A stretch of 64,000 bases of DNA from Branchiostoma lanceolatum (lineage: Eukaryota > Chordata > Leptocardii > Amphioxiformes > Branchiostomatidae), in NCBI RefSeq assembly GCF_035083965.1, contig NC_089722.1, positions 32,205,958-32,269,957 on the forward strand. Direction: 5' to 3'. A model generated the notes under the pieces. That model searched no databases. It was not told where the DNA came from and saw only the letters and a list, made by a program, of their open reading frames with translations. The position numbers and the translations under genes are program-made. Position 1 is the stretch's first letter, and every line of letters starts with the position of its first letter. Below are positions 1 to 11,800 of this stretch, in pieces.

Positions 1-228
1 AAAACTTATATAACCGGCCGTATATTTTCACAACTATTTCAAAAGCATGTCTTCCAACGTTTTCTCGGGGGTTTACATCTAAAGCTTAAGCCGGTTCTTG
101 TAGTCAGTTTCTCCGGCGGGAGACCTCGCAGGACCCTACTTAGCGTAATTCTAGACGGAGAAGGGGCGCTGATCACTCTCACGGGCTTCACCTCCCCGGA
201 GTATTGTTGGAGACCGGGCGGGCTAACT

Positions 229-663
229 ATTCTTAGCCCGCCGAAGACAAACGCTAGTGACCCGGTACTTGTCTGAATGCGTGTTTCGCAAACAGAACGA
301 GCCATCCCCGTGGAAGTCACGCGAATTTATGACTTTATCCCGATAATGTCTGGTTTTATGCCGTACTATTGATCTGATATATGTCAAAATACTTGCAATT
401 TATATAGGTTCTCGGCATGCTAAAATAGGAGGCGGTGGGTGGGATTCTTAGCCCGCCCGGAAGACAAACGCTAGCGACCCGGTACTTGTCTGAATGCGTG
501 GTTCGCAAACAGAACGAGCCATCCCCGTGGAAGTCACGCGAATTTATGACTTTATCCCGATAATGTCTGGTTTTATGCCGTACTATTGATCTGATGATTA
601 TGTCAAAATACTAGCAATTTATATAGGTTCTCGGCATGCTAAAATAGGAGGCGGCGGGTGGGT
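229..663. repeat. Tandem duplication, 217-bp unit, two copies
   Basis: ATTCTTAGCCCGCC through ATAGGAGGCGG is present twice head to tail (229-443 and 444-663, period 217). The copies differ at only a few positions, so the duplication is recent. No reading frame or RNA gene is recognisable inside. Confidence 0.9.
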
Positions 664-1360
664 TTATGACGAAGCTAAAGTCCCTTTCCATTTTTACCTA
701 AAAGTAACAACCATCCGTACTATGGCCAGAACAGGGCAGAAATCACGTTCAGACGTCATGTATCAAATATTTTTACCTCACTCTCGCGGCAACCTTGAGC
801 GACTGGCTTGTCCAGTCTATGTTCCGTTTACTGCAGCAGAGAACCACTGATTCCGTTCAAGCCTCTGTTCCGTTACCTGCAGCAAAGGACCACCAAGTAA
901 ACTTTAAGTACTAATTTAACCCCTAAACATCACCTAAGCTGCACACAAAATAAAGAACTTACATTCCACAAGCTACAACACATTATTCATGTCACACTTA
1001 CATGTGTACCAGTCCCGACTACCATATAGAAACAAATATTTAAAACTGATATAACTTAAATTCATAAAAGCCCGGAGTTTGTTCAGGCATATCAGTACAC
1101 CACAAATAACAAGTAAAGAAAGCAGGTTAAGTTCACATAGCAGGTTACCATTTCTGTAAGCACCTCTACATAATGTTAATAAAACGTAATCGGCACAAAC
1201 TTCTCTATACATTGGCTCTTACCGTGTCCTTCAGTGCTTTGTACGGACGTTCTTCGAGCAGTGCTCCGTAGATGAAAAAAACGATCTCAATACAAAAAGC
1301 TGTGCTCCGCAGATGAATAAGAACGATCTCAATTCGCGGTGCTCTGTAGAAATTCCTTTC

Positions 1361-1517
1361 TGTCCCAGGACACAAACATACCAACATACCTGTCCGCTAT
1401 AAATCACCAGTTGGCACTGACAAATCTGCACCATGTGTTCTGTCCCAGGACACAAACATACCAACATACCTGTCCGCTATAAATCACCTGTTGGCACTGG
1501 CAAATCTGCACCATGTG
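1361..1517. repeat. Tandem duplication, 80-bp unit, two copies
   Basis: TGTCCCAGGACACAAACATA begins both copies (1361 and 1441). The units end in AAATCTGCACCATGTG and differ by only a few substitutions. Just upstream (about 1250-1345) a shorter GTGCTCCGTAGATGAA / AACGATCTCAAT motif is also repeated. Confidence 0.9.
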
Positions 1518-2009
1518 CATACACCATTTCAGGCGACATACCGCATACCGCATAACCCCAAGACACTTACATTCCTGTACAATTTCTAGAATTCTTGCAA
1601 TCTGCACACAATACTATATCATTTGGCTCGTCCCTGAGGCGTCGCCAAAAAAAAGGGGTACACCTGATTGTGAAATAGCCGTTACTTCCACCTGCCGCCA
1701 TCTTGAACATTGGAACAGTTTATTCGACCATGGGGATAATTGTAAATTAAAGGAGGCGACAAACAAAGTTTCTTTAGCAAAATAAACAAATGTTTCTTTG
1801 TTTTTCTAGCATAAAGAAGTATTATACTTTTATCAATCATAAAATACTGAACTGCGTTGGTGGTCATGAACAAAATATAACCTGCTGTTGACACCTGCGA
1901 GGTTGAGAAAATGGACCGTTCCGTGAAAGGAACAACCTATGGGAAAGATTTTGGCGGCGCCTCCGGAGCGAGACCAATAGTGTAGTGTATGGTTGAAGTT
2001 GATTAGGGC

Positions 2010-2100
2010 TACTCTCGAAGCAGATGAGTGGTTCCGGCTGGTTTTTGACGTGTTTTAAGGCGTTTTTGTTGGGCTTTCTGCTTTGTCATGCTTTTTTTGT
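2010..2100. mobile_element. One-armed fragment of the TACTCTCC foldback family
   Basis: Carries the left arm (ACTCTCGAAGCAGA, GGTTTTTGACGTG, GGGCTTTCTGCTTTG) of the element seen complete at 28243-28386, without a matching right arm. Confidence 0.7.
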
Positions 2101-2216
2101 CTCTCTTAACCTTAGTTGACCTGTGAAACCTGTCACCCTCAAAATCTAATCTAATTGATGTAGATTTCCAGATGCCCAGTGTGTTTCCTAATATGCAATA
2201 ACCAGCATTGGCACAT

Positions 2217-2325
2217 CAACCAACCAACCACCAACCAACCAACCAACCAACCAACAAACCAATCAACCAACCAACCAACAAACCAACCAAACGACCAAAC
2301 AAACAAACAAACAAACAAACAACCA
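2217..2325. repeat. (CAAC)n / (CAAA)n microsatellite
   Basis: Tetranucleotide run of CCAA units passing into CAAA units. Confidence 0.95.
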
Positions 2326-2559
2326 GTCATTGCTTATTGTTTAAAAGATCTTAGTGACAGTATAAGACAGACAGGTTATGGAGAGTCGGTGTAGGGCTGG
2401 TCACATGTGATAAGGCAGATTTATGAAGGTAAATTGAGGGTATTTTTGTTAAAACTGTGAATGTGCAGTGCCAAGCTCAGCTGTCCTGTGATGGAAAAAG
2501 TTTTCGTAGATCCTCGTTGATTGCCTTCGGCGAGAAGGTTATGCAGAGGGTAGCGTTTG

Positions 2560-2790
2560 TGGGTGGGTTTATTTGTTTGTCTGTAGTGGACCAGCATAAC
2601 TAAAGAATGCCTGAATGGATTCTTTTGATATTTGGTATGGTGGGTAGGTCTTGATGAGATCTGGAAATGACTAGATTTTGGATCCCCCAGTGGCTTGTTA
2701 CGGTACTGCAGCGGAACTTCCTGTTTTGATATCTCGTGTTCTGGACATGCTATGGTCCTGATTTTTGAGTGGTAGATAGCTATTTGGACA
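2560..2790. repeat. Dispersed repeat shared with 15650-15860
   Basis: Shares an ordered series of blocks with the second copy: CCAGCATAACT, GAATGGATT/GATGGATTA, GATATTTGGT, CTGCAGC.GAACTTCC, and GCTATGGTC.TGATTTTT. Function unknown; probably an old interspersed repeat. Confidence 0.75.
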
Positions 2791-3568
2791 GAGAGTAAGT
2801 GTTGTTTTTTTGCAACTGCAGGAGCAGGTTTTGCTTCAGACTTTGAAAGGGAATAAGATACTTATTGTGCAAATCAGTATCTAATTTGCATAATTAATGA
2901 TGAAAGTTTATACAGCCGCCGCATTCCATGCTAGGACTCTCAAACATGTGACATATGTAACTGTGGAAGAAAGAAATATTAATAGATATCAACTATGCAA
3001 ATCATACTTTGGACAACTTCTGTTATTTGGGTGGAGAAGACGGTCAACTGGTATGATTTATAATTGATGAGAAACACTCCTCAGTCGTAAAGGTTAAAAT
3101 CATTTGGCGAATGTATGAGGTCGTGCATGGAACTCTAGTTCTGTATGAAATACATGAAAAGTAATATTCGCAAGGAGACATATCATGAGAAGATCTATTC
3201 CCACAGCGAATAGAAATAGGCTCCGCATTGTACTCATGGGCCTTCGTAGGTACCTGTACCGTACCTATATATGGTCACATACTACAGGTCTTTCCATTTT
3301 ACCCCGCGGAGTTTTCACCAGAACCACACCATTTCCGTAGTTTCTCAGCCATGCTATTATTTAATCCGTCATTACACAGCAATCTAATGAAAAATGTGAA
3401 CTGAAACCTATGCCCTCGAAACCCCTTCGTCACTTTTTTTTGCTGTTAACTACCATCCCAGGTCGCGGAAGAGCTGGGTCACTGGGTAAACGTTCACGCA
3501 CGACTTACCTTAACTCACTAATTCTATAACGAGGGGCCTATGGCGACCGTGTAAAGCTAGAAAATAAG

Positions 3569-6196
3569 ATGGCCCGTTTACTGAAAGTACGCTGTAGAGA
3601 AATATTCCTCGGTCGAGGAGAGCCGTCGAAATGGCTGGCTCGTTTGAGTGACTTCGTACCGGTACAACGTTCACAGATTGTTAACGAGGAGGTTTCTGTA
3701 CTGGATATGAACTTTGGCGACTCTGTACCTGATCCGGTCGAACTGCTCCAGAAAAATGGCGCACGGTTCACGGTGTACAGTTTTGACTCTGGCAAGCGAG
3801 TACTTGGGCTTATCAAAGTAAGGGAAGGAATCGACATAAGAACAGCACCATTTTTGTTCCAGGTAGGTAAACTAACACAATCCTTTATGACTAAGTAACG
3901 TTGCTAAGGTTACGTTTACTTAATAGCATGGTACCATATGTGTGATATTTTGCATGTTATATTCACATACACCGGCACAATGCACAGCCCACTGTTTTTC
4001 CCCACGATTATAACCTACAAACCTTCCGAACAAACGTACACCGCTATCTCCCACCTTAGTCACATTCCGTTTAAACCAATGAAGTCAACTCAGTGCGTAG
4101 ATGTGGCACCCTCATTCCCTTGCATTGCACGAGGTCGTTAAAAAGAATTCTGCTTTATATAAAACTGTTTTTTTTTTCATTTTAAGGCCCAGCGTGAAAA
4201 CGCAGAGGAACTGTTGATCATACCTTTTGATGTACTACCAGCAGTGGCCGATGCTCTGTCAGAAAAATCAACTCTAGCGACAGTTAAGAACATATTCCTG
4301 TACAATACTGGTAAGAGCCACACTGAAACGTGCATGACCTGATACATTGTTTAGCACATCCCATTTTTACAACAATGTACTAGCATTCAATCTATTGGTT
4401 TGGAATTGTCGTTATACGTGTGATTCCTGTATATGAAGATATCTTTTTAATACATAAAATAACGTTGTTTTTTATTCCGCTTTAAAAAGCACGAAAAGTA
4501 GATGATACATATATGCTATAATGAACTATCCCTCAGTTATTCCTGAAAGTAAACCGTACTTTTTGTACCCGGATGCCAAGTGTTACAGCCGGGCGTACCC
4601 TGAGGTAGTAAGGAAGTGCTCCTACTGTGACCTTCCCAGCAGTTTGAGGGATGAATTGGCCCCCATAACTACATAAACTCATAACAATCTCAAACAGGCT
4701 AGCTGGAAACAAAGGCAGGAGCAGATTAGCATAATACTGGCCAACGGGTTCAAATATTTGTAGTCTACTGGTTTTCAATTCAAGGAAATATCATTCAACC
4801 ATGCAGAATGACGATACTTTCATTGTTTAGGACGTTGTGGATCTACTCTTATGTGCAGAGTTTTGGATGTGTTCGATAACATACAGGCAGTCGCTGAGCC
4901 TTATATCTTCGCTCTCATGTTCAAGGTAAGAACTTGACCACTTATCTATTTATTTATCTATTAATATTTACCACATTTGAGGAAGGATTGACATAACAGG
5001 TGACTATCACCTTTTCAAGATGTCAAGTCCGGACCAGACTGTAACTTCTGATCCACTCAAACCGGGAAGGACCCCTAGTCTTTTCGATATGCGTGGTGGG
5101 TTCTTTAACTTGCTCGAGGTGTATCTCTCCTCAAACCTCAATTTAACGTCCTACCTTAGCTTCCACTCTGACATAATCATGTGCTAACACACTACATATT
5201 CCCCAAACAGAAAGTTGAAATTAATCGCGGGGCATAAGGACAATGTCTCGTTGTAATCTATCGCAACTTGAACTTAAACTTGTAGAAAAAAATCAGCAAA
5301 TGTTTGGTACATCCTCGCTTTATCATCTGTCGTGCAAATATGCTTAAAAAAAGGATGAAAATTTGAGAAAGGTTTTTGAGAGAGATGCAATTACATTCGT
5401 TTACGCTTGTCACCAGTATGCAACTAGAGACTTTCCCTTAACTTCGGTTGAAAGAGAAAACATCATCATGTTGCTGAGATGCAGTGTGGTACTGCTCAAC
5501 TTCCACTTTCAACAAAAGGATCCGTCGAAGACGGTCATCTGTTACAAGCTTCGAAGTGAGGCTGTCTTCGTTGCTGGTCTCATCCAGAAAGCTGTTCCAG
5601 CTTCAAAGACCATATTTATGTACAGAGACCTTCCCGGATTCTATGACTCTTATCTCGATATTCTATTCAGTGGTAGCTATTGGCGCTACTTTTCAGAGAC
5701 CACGCTGAGGTTGGATGTGTTATTTCGTGTCCCAGCAATGAAAAACGAATATCAATTTGTCAGCTACGCTGCTGAACATCCACGCATGATCACATGCCCT
5801 GTCACACACGGCGTTCCTTTTGTCTTTGTGTCACTTTGGATTTTACAGATGCAAAAAGCATTTGATCTGAACCGAGAAGATTCTGCAAACTTCTTCCATG
5901 CGTGTCTCACCTTCAAACAACTCTTAGAACACAAAGAACGTATCATCCTCAAGGTTCTCGAGAAACTTGATGTGGATGTTCCACCTGACCTTGACAGTTC
6001 TAGGATCAGAGATGTTTTTGCTATTGATAGTCAGAAAGGTAGCGCCATGCAGAGTACAAGAGGAAGGGGGAATAGGATACGAAATTCCTGGGTGGGTACT
6101 TGGGAGAGGAATCTGTTCTCTATTGTTCTTGGACATTTTAACGGGGATGTGGATAAACCAAATTTCAACATGCCAAACTCCATAACTATCGATTGA
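3569..6196 (+). CDS. Sulfotransferase-like P-loop protein, four exons
   Basis: Exons read as 3569-3862, 4187-4310, 4831-4925 and about 5354-6196, with phases 0, 1 and 0 joining cleanly and donors GTAGGT, GTAAGA and GTAAGA; the product is about 451 aa. The second and third exons join to form NTGRCGSTL (about residues 138-146), which fits the 5'-phosphosulfate-binding loop of sulfotransferases. It is followed by RVLDVFDNIQAVAEP, as in the Sulfotransfer_3-type families. In the last exon FMYRDLPGFYDSYLDIL resembles the 3'-phosphate-binding region (YRD followed by S). The expected reaction is transfer of sulfate from PAPS to a hydroxyl or amine; the acceptor cannot be told. I see no clear signal peptide or membrane segment at the chosen ATG, so a 5' exon could be missing. 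The final acceptor (AAAAAAAG/GATG) lacks a good pyrimidine tract and is the weakest junction. The family call is a motif inference. Confidence 0.72.
5020..5130. repeat. Dispersed repeat fragment, intron 3 of the sulfotransferase-like gene
   Basis: CTAGTCTTTTCGATA..GTGGTGGGTTCTTTAAC with a following CTCTCCTCAAA matches 58585-58690, and in reverse part of 8030-8060. It is an interspersed repeat, not an exon. Confidence 0.6.
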
Positions 6197-6252
6197 CAAA
6201 CATCAACATAAGCTGCCTTATCGCATTACAAGTTATATGTACGTGAACTAAC

Positions 6253-6400
<148 letters not shown>

Positions 6401-6505
6401 TTTACTTGCACGTTCATACCCACATGGGCTAAATGCAGTACAGTAGTTTCAACATCACATGAAACGTATTCAGTGTAGTGAATCGTTACATGAAGCGTTT
6501 TTAAC

Positions 6506-6747
6506 AACCCTTAAGCTGCCAGTCCCGAATTAATTAAGGATACAGAAATATGCATTGTGTGCTGGACCCGGTTATAACCGGGATAGGGTATTCCCCAGAA
6601 CAAAACAGCTTTGCGTGCGTGTAGCGCGCGAAGCCGGGAAGTTAGGGGAGGTAGCGCCGCCGGGTGTTTCGCGGGTTTCGTGAGGGAGGTCAGGGGTCAA
6701 ACATTTTTGATTCTTACTTGGCTAAAAAACCTGGCAGCTTAAGGGTT
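6506..6747. mobile_element. TIR element with TTAA-like flanks
   Basis: Ends AACCCTTAAGCTGCCAG and CTGGCAGCTTAAGGGTT are a 17-bp perfect inverted repeat about 240 bp apart. The right end abuts GGGTTAA and the left is preceded by TTAAC, suggesting a piggyBac-like TTAA target, though three extra bases on the left spoil a clean duplication. Confidence 0.6.
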
Positions 6748-6749
6748 AA

Positions 6750-7370
6750 ACAGTGAGATAAACAAAACAACTAAATCTATGCTATGCTATATCTATAGAT
6801 TACATAATAATCAGACACATTATACTATGCTATCATTGAATCTATTGTTTACATGTCTCTTCCCTCTTCTTAAAAGATAAAGAGTGTGATAAAAGTGTGT
6901 ACGAATTCAGAGCTTTTGTTGTATAATATTGTCAGAGGATGTTATTAAATATACAAATAGTTCATCTTTTACTAACTGTTTAAATCCTGTATCTGAATTC
7001 TGGGCACCAATAAAAGAATTACGTATGTCCATGTATAATGTAAACTCTAATACGAAATTAACTTCATTTTCTGTACAATGTTGTTGTCAGTTAGCCGGTG
7101 ACTTTATTGGCTGTAATTGAGTTACAGATATTGTGTTTAGGTCTAATATCTTACGTTTGGCGATTTCTATACACCAGCTTACAGCAGGTAAATTATATGG
7201 AGCAAAATGTTTAGCCACCAAATGAAGAGTAAGACAGGACGCTTTGCATAATTAAAGTGGTACGACATGTTAGTGACTTGTATCAATATCTTATGTTCTA
7301 TCCATCACATTACAGCTCGATTGTGTACTAACATGAGGGGATATTCGCCAAAAATGATTAAGATTTTGAA
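6750..7370. other. Intergenic, nothing recognised
   Basis: AT-rich sequence with no family-level reading frame or RNA gene that I can support. Confidence 0.5.
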
Positions 7371-7372
7371 AC

Positions 7373-7409
7373 AGTCAGACGTTTCGGATAGCATCTTTCG
7401 TCAGTGACT
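7373..7409 (-). ncRNA. Minimal type I hammerhead ribozyme
   Basis: On the minus strand AGTCA, CTGACGA, a 12-nt helix II segment, GAAAC, GTC and TGACT follow in order. CTGANGA and GAAAC are the invariant core and GTC the cleavage triplet; helix I (AGTCA with TGACT) is perfectly complementary. Helix II (AAGATGCTATCC) has a 3-bp stem GAT/ATC but an A-C mismatch where a closing G-C is usual, so activity may be reduced. Such minimal ribozymes with a very short helix III are known from Penelope-like elements. Confidence 0.7.
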
Positions 7410-8060
7410 AAAGAAGGATCTGGTAGAACTGGGTTTTATACCAAAACTCTGAATAGATATGTTAATGAAGGGACGACAATTTCAGATGGTTCAATAGGAT
7501 AGTAAGTTAAGACAGGGTCGCATGCTAATGAGTCAATTAGCTGCTGTTGTTTTAGGAGCTAAATGTTTGTCTTGGGGGGGGAGGGGGGAGCGGGTTGTCC
7601 CAAGTGCCTGAAAGTTCAACGCGGAGACGCCCTTTTCTGTTGAGGGCGGGGTTGTACATTCTGTCATATATTGCTTCTCTAACTCCCCGTTCAAACCAAC
7701 GGGGTTCGCAGTCTAGGATATCTGTGGTTTCTAGATTGAATGAGTGTCCCTGGTTGTGTTGTAGGTGGTGGTAAATGGCCGAGGAATATCTGTTTCCGCT
7801 CTTTCTGCAGTGTTCGTTGTACCTTTGTCTTAGTGGCCGACTAGTCTCCCCAATGTACATGTTATTGCAGCTGGGTTCCTCACATTTCAGTTTGTAGATG
7901 ACATTGGATTTGATACCTTTGTCAGGTCGGTCTTTTGGATGGACCAGTTTCTGCCTGAGGTTGAGTGAGGTTTGAAGTTAGTTGCTTTAACATTGCCACA
8001 CCTCGAGCACGTTTAAGAACCCACCGCACTTATCGAAAAGAGTAGGGGTCTTTTCCAGTT
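7373..8060 (-). mobile_element. Penelope-like retroelement remnant with GIY-YIG endonuclease
   Basis: The minus strand from about 7950 to 7552 encodes KSNVIYKLKCEEPSC, then MYIGETSRPLRQRYNEHC, HHLQHNQGHSFN and REAIYDRMYNPALNRKG. This is the GIY-YIG endonuclease domain found at the C-terminus of Penelope-like element polyproteins; the YIG triad, the R of the RxxxH region and the E/N near the end are visible. Further upstream LRQKLVHPKDRPDKG matches the usual lead-in. The reverse transcriptase is absent and frames break, so this is a 5'-truncated dead copy. A hammerhead ribozyme core lies about 150 bp downstream on the same strand, as expected for this class. Confidence 0.75.
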
Positions 8061-8820
8061 TGAGTGGTTCAAAACCTACAGTCCTATGACCGTACATGGG
8101 TTCGCCGTCAGGCTGGCTAATAATGATATTCTCTGGCTAGTTGGGCAACCCTGGCATGTGCATGCTGAACCAAGAAATAAATATGAAATATATTCTTTCC
8201 AATGAGAAGCAGTAACACTGTCTGCCCTTAAGAGTCGACACCACCTTTCGTTTTATAAGCTAATTGTTACACAGTAACAGACGACAGTAGACATGCTGGT
8301 CAGCAGCCATGTTCAGCTCATGTGCACGCGGTGGGTTTACCGTAGACACGGTGCCCTTTTCGTGGTGGCAAATGTCGCCTTGGGAGGCAACAAAAAAGCG
8401 CAGGGACTAAGGCTGATTCCTAGTATTTTTATATAAATAGAAGCAGAATTAAACAAGATTTTCAGCGTAAAAAGACGTTGCTCACTCGGTGAATTTATTC
8501 GATGGTTATAGCAAATGGCCAGGCCTTATGACACCATACACAATTAAGGGTCTTTAACCCTTAATTGGGACCTAGGCAACTTGTATCACTCTCAAGAAAA
8601 TTGTATCACTTTGCCGTATAACTCATACGGCAAGAAGAATAAAGAAGTTTTGTGTCAGCTCACAAAGATGTTTTTACTGCGTAGTTAAGTGTCTAAACGA
8701 GTATCGGGACATCATAGCACAATGCATACTAATAGATAAAGAGGAGAGTGTTGAATCGGCATCACTTGTCGTTTTACATCTTTATTATTACACAGTCACG
8801 AACAAACGGTAGCAGACACG

Positions 8821-11800
8821 TTAGTCAGCCATGTCCAGTTCCTCCAGGATCATCCTTGAGAAGGAGTTCCAGCCCGTAAAGGCGTTTCCGCCGTTGGTTC
8901 CATCTGCGCATGTGCCGACGTTTAAAGCCACGGTCAGAGGACCCGCTGGTAGGTTGTAACACAGGCCGTCAACTAAGAAAAAGGAAAACTTTCTATATAA
9001 TTTCTATTATGAGTCATTATTCCGTCTTGTTTCATAAATGGTCTGTTTTCTTTTATAAGAGTTTTTACGCTGGATAACAGAATAATTCTATGGAACACAA
9101 GCAGGCGTTTTATTCACAGCAGCGTTTCGCTGACTGTCTGTCCCCTTCCTTTGGGCAATTCTGACATTGTACTGCAGCTATAGGTGTCGCTGCTTGCAGA
9201 TGCGGTCCCAAGAGTAAAGTACTTAATGATAAAATACGAATTATATTACACAGCTTTCGCTTTACATGCAGAGCTTTCACGAATTGTTGTGTAAAAGTAG
9301 CCTCTACCAGGCTCCGCGGATCGCTGAGAAAATAATAGAAATTGTCCAAATAGAGTGAATTGTATGCCAGGGTAGTCCGCTATTGCTAGGGTCACATTTC
9401 CTAACCGGGGCCCGGCCGGGCTGTTTGCGGAAACGAAAAATCAAAATGTATGTCAATAAATTTGTACAAGCTATGCTCTTAAATAATTTGGGGTACGTTT
9501 TGTGTTTTTGTTGTCTTTTATGTCATACTTTTCGTTCCCAAAGACTGCCCGGCCGGGCCCCGGATTGTAAATGTGACCCAAGCATATGCAAGGAATGTCA
9601 ATAGGCAAACCACGGAGCCTGTGAGGAGTCCCTTTCTACAAAGGGTATCAAATTAATCCCCCGATCATTTGTACCAAGGAACTAGTTCAGCGCTGATGAT
9701 TATTTGGGTCGCCTATTGACCTTCCCTGAGCATGCGTAGAGGATTATTCACTCTATTTGGCCAATTTCTACTATTCACCCAGCGATCCGCGGAGCCTGGT
9801 AGAAGCTAGTGTAGAAGTATTTCTCGGTAGAACGCTTGGGCCCTTACTTGTGGACACACGGTGGATGTTGACGCCGGGAGTGTACACCACGCCGTCTATG
9901 GGGGCGGGATTGCCGCACTCCTCACCGTTAACGGTGAAGAACCAGCGCATGCAGCCGGCGGAGGACCCCGTCACAGTGTACCTGAGGTCGCCGTTCCACG
10001 TCAGACGCAGGGCGGTTGTGGATGACACCTTGTTGAACTGGCAGTCCTGTGGGTGGGATGGCAGAGTGTTTTTAAGTTGTCAAAGTTTGGTTTCTCGGCT
10101 AAGCACAAACCCGGTTTTCACAATAGACCCCTTTCCAAATACCGCGGCCATTTTGAATTTTTCTCGCGAGAGCACAATCTAGCGCGCGCAGGTGACTTCG
10201 TATAATCCCATGTAAACAAGCGGTAACTTGTCTTCGAGCCCACACGCACGATTAACATGGCGTCTTCAATGGGAAGCAGCGTCGAGCTATCTTCAGAGTT
10301 TTGGTGTGCTCTTCATTGATAAACCCGAACAAAAAATGCAATATTTACTATAGTAAACATTTTACGTGAGGCGCCGTAACATCGCACGCGCCCTAACATC
10401 GCACGGATTTTTTTACTGATCTTATTTTGCATAAGTACGCCGTGTTTGTGACCACTGACTATGCTGATGAGGAAGGTAGATTAACCAAGTTCATGCACAT
10501 AGATGTCACTTGCATTCAAAACATATGTATACATCTTCATTTCTTGTTTTGTCGAAAAAAAAATATTTAGACAATAATGACGGTAGCGCTGAGCAGAGGG
10601 TTACTGCGTAGCTAAACGACCCGGTGCCTAAATATACGACCTGTGCCAAGCAGATACACAAGTCACACAACTATCATACACATAAGAAATATAACTTCAT
10701 AAAATACTAAAAATCGGGGTCTGTAAGTGTTTGTTGCTAGGGTATCTCCCATTATATCAACTGTTTAAAAGCCTTTATCTGTTTAAATAGTGAAAAATGT
10801 ATGGAAATTTGAAAGACTTCCCAAAAGAAGTCTGTTTGGTTCATCAATCGAATGTCAGATCAAAAATCGTATATCCCTTGCTAGCGGCCGACCAAAAAAA
10901 GGGCTAGGCTAGAGTCATCAGGTTTTTGCTTGGGTCGGTCAGAAAAGCGGAACACACAACATTTTTCCTAGGCCATTGGGCTGACCCCAAAGTTGCGTTG
11001 CGCACTAGAGTGCAACCTTTTTAGTCCCTACTTAAAATCTTTAAAACCTTTCTTTTCCTTAATTTTTCTTTGCCCAATCTGGAGACTGTTTTGGTTAGAG
11101 GGAACAGGTAGGGTCTTAGCTTTCCCATTATGGTTGAAATTTGTTTAATTTGCCATTTTAGTTGGCGTAAGGATAGGTGTGAGTTGTTGGGTCATTCGGA
11201 GGGATACATCAGAAATCTGGGGTCAAAGGTAGGGTTTCCTTTAAACTGGCAACTTTCCTCGGAGTTTGAGCTGTACAACCCTCTGTTTTCTTTGCATGGT
11301 TATCAACTAAACCCTTGTGAATTACAGTGTAGATGAATTTTTAAGATTGAAGTTTGGGTTAGTACTTTTATAAAGCCTTGTTTTAGTGTACTATCTTAAC
11401 ATGCTTTCCTATAGGCAGCCATAACTTTGAGGTCAGCCCCTTACCACAATCTTCCCGGAGTCCGCGTCATTATTCAGGTTGTTCCAGACACACTGCTTCA
11501 CCTTCCATCTGGCTAGTGTGCCCGTCTCCCCCTTCTCCCCAGGTGGTCCCTGTACTCCTCGGTCTCCCTTCACGCCGTCACGACCGGGGAGGCCATTGTT
11601 GCCAGGGACGCCATTGTTGCCTGGGAGGCCAGGTGATGAAAATGAAAATACAACAAGATTGGCAATGATAAAAAGACATTGCCATGGGGACGTAGGTTGT
11701 TGTTTTAGAAAAGAACAATATTACTGTAGATCTGAGGTCTTAAATGGGTCATGTATAGATAAGCCTAGCCTGGAAACCATACCCTCGGTGGCTCCCCGAT

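Larger units (their letters stand above)
664..3568. other. Intergenic, repeats only
   Basis: Apart from the separately listed tandem duplication, foldback fragment, CAAC repeat and dispersed repeat, I see no gene here. Short open frames lack splice context or family motifs. Confidence 0.5.

Noticed and set aside
39..320. 93-codon minus-strand frame at the left edge
   Set aside because: No family motif and it overlaps the start of a tandem duplication; could be an exon of a gene outside, but nothing supports it.
2217..2325. CRISPR-like regular repeats
   Set aside because: Simple tetranucleotide microsatellite with no spacers; the genome is eukaryotic.
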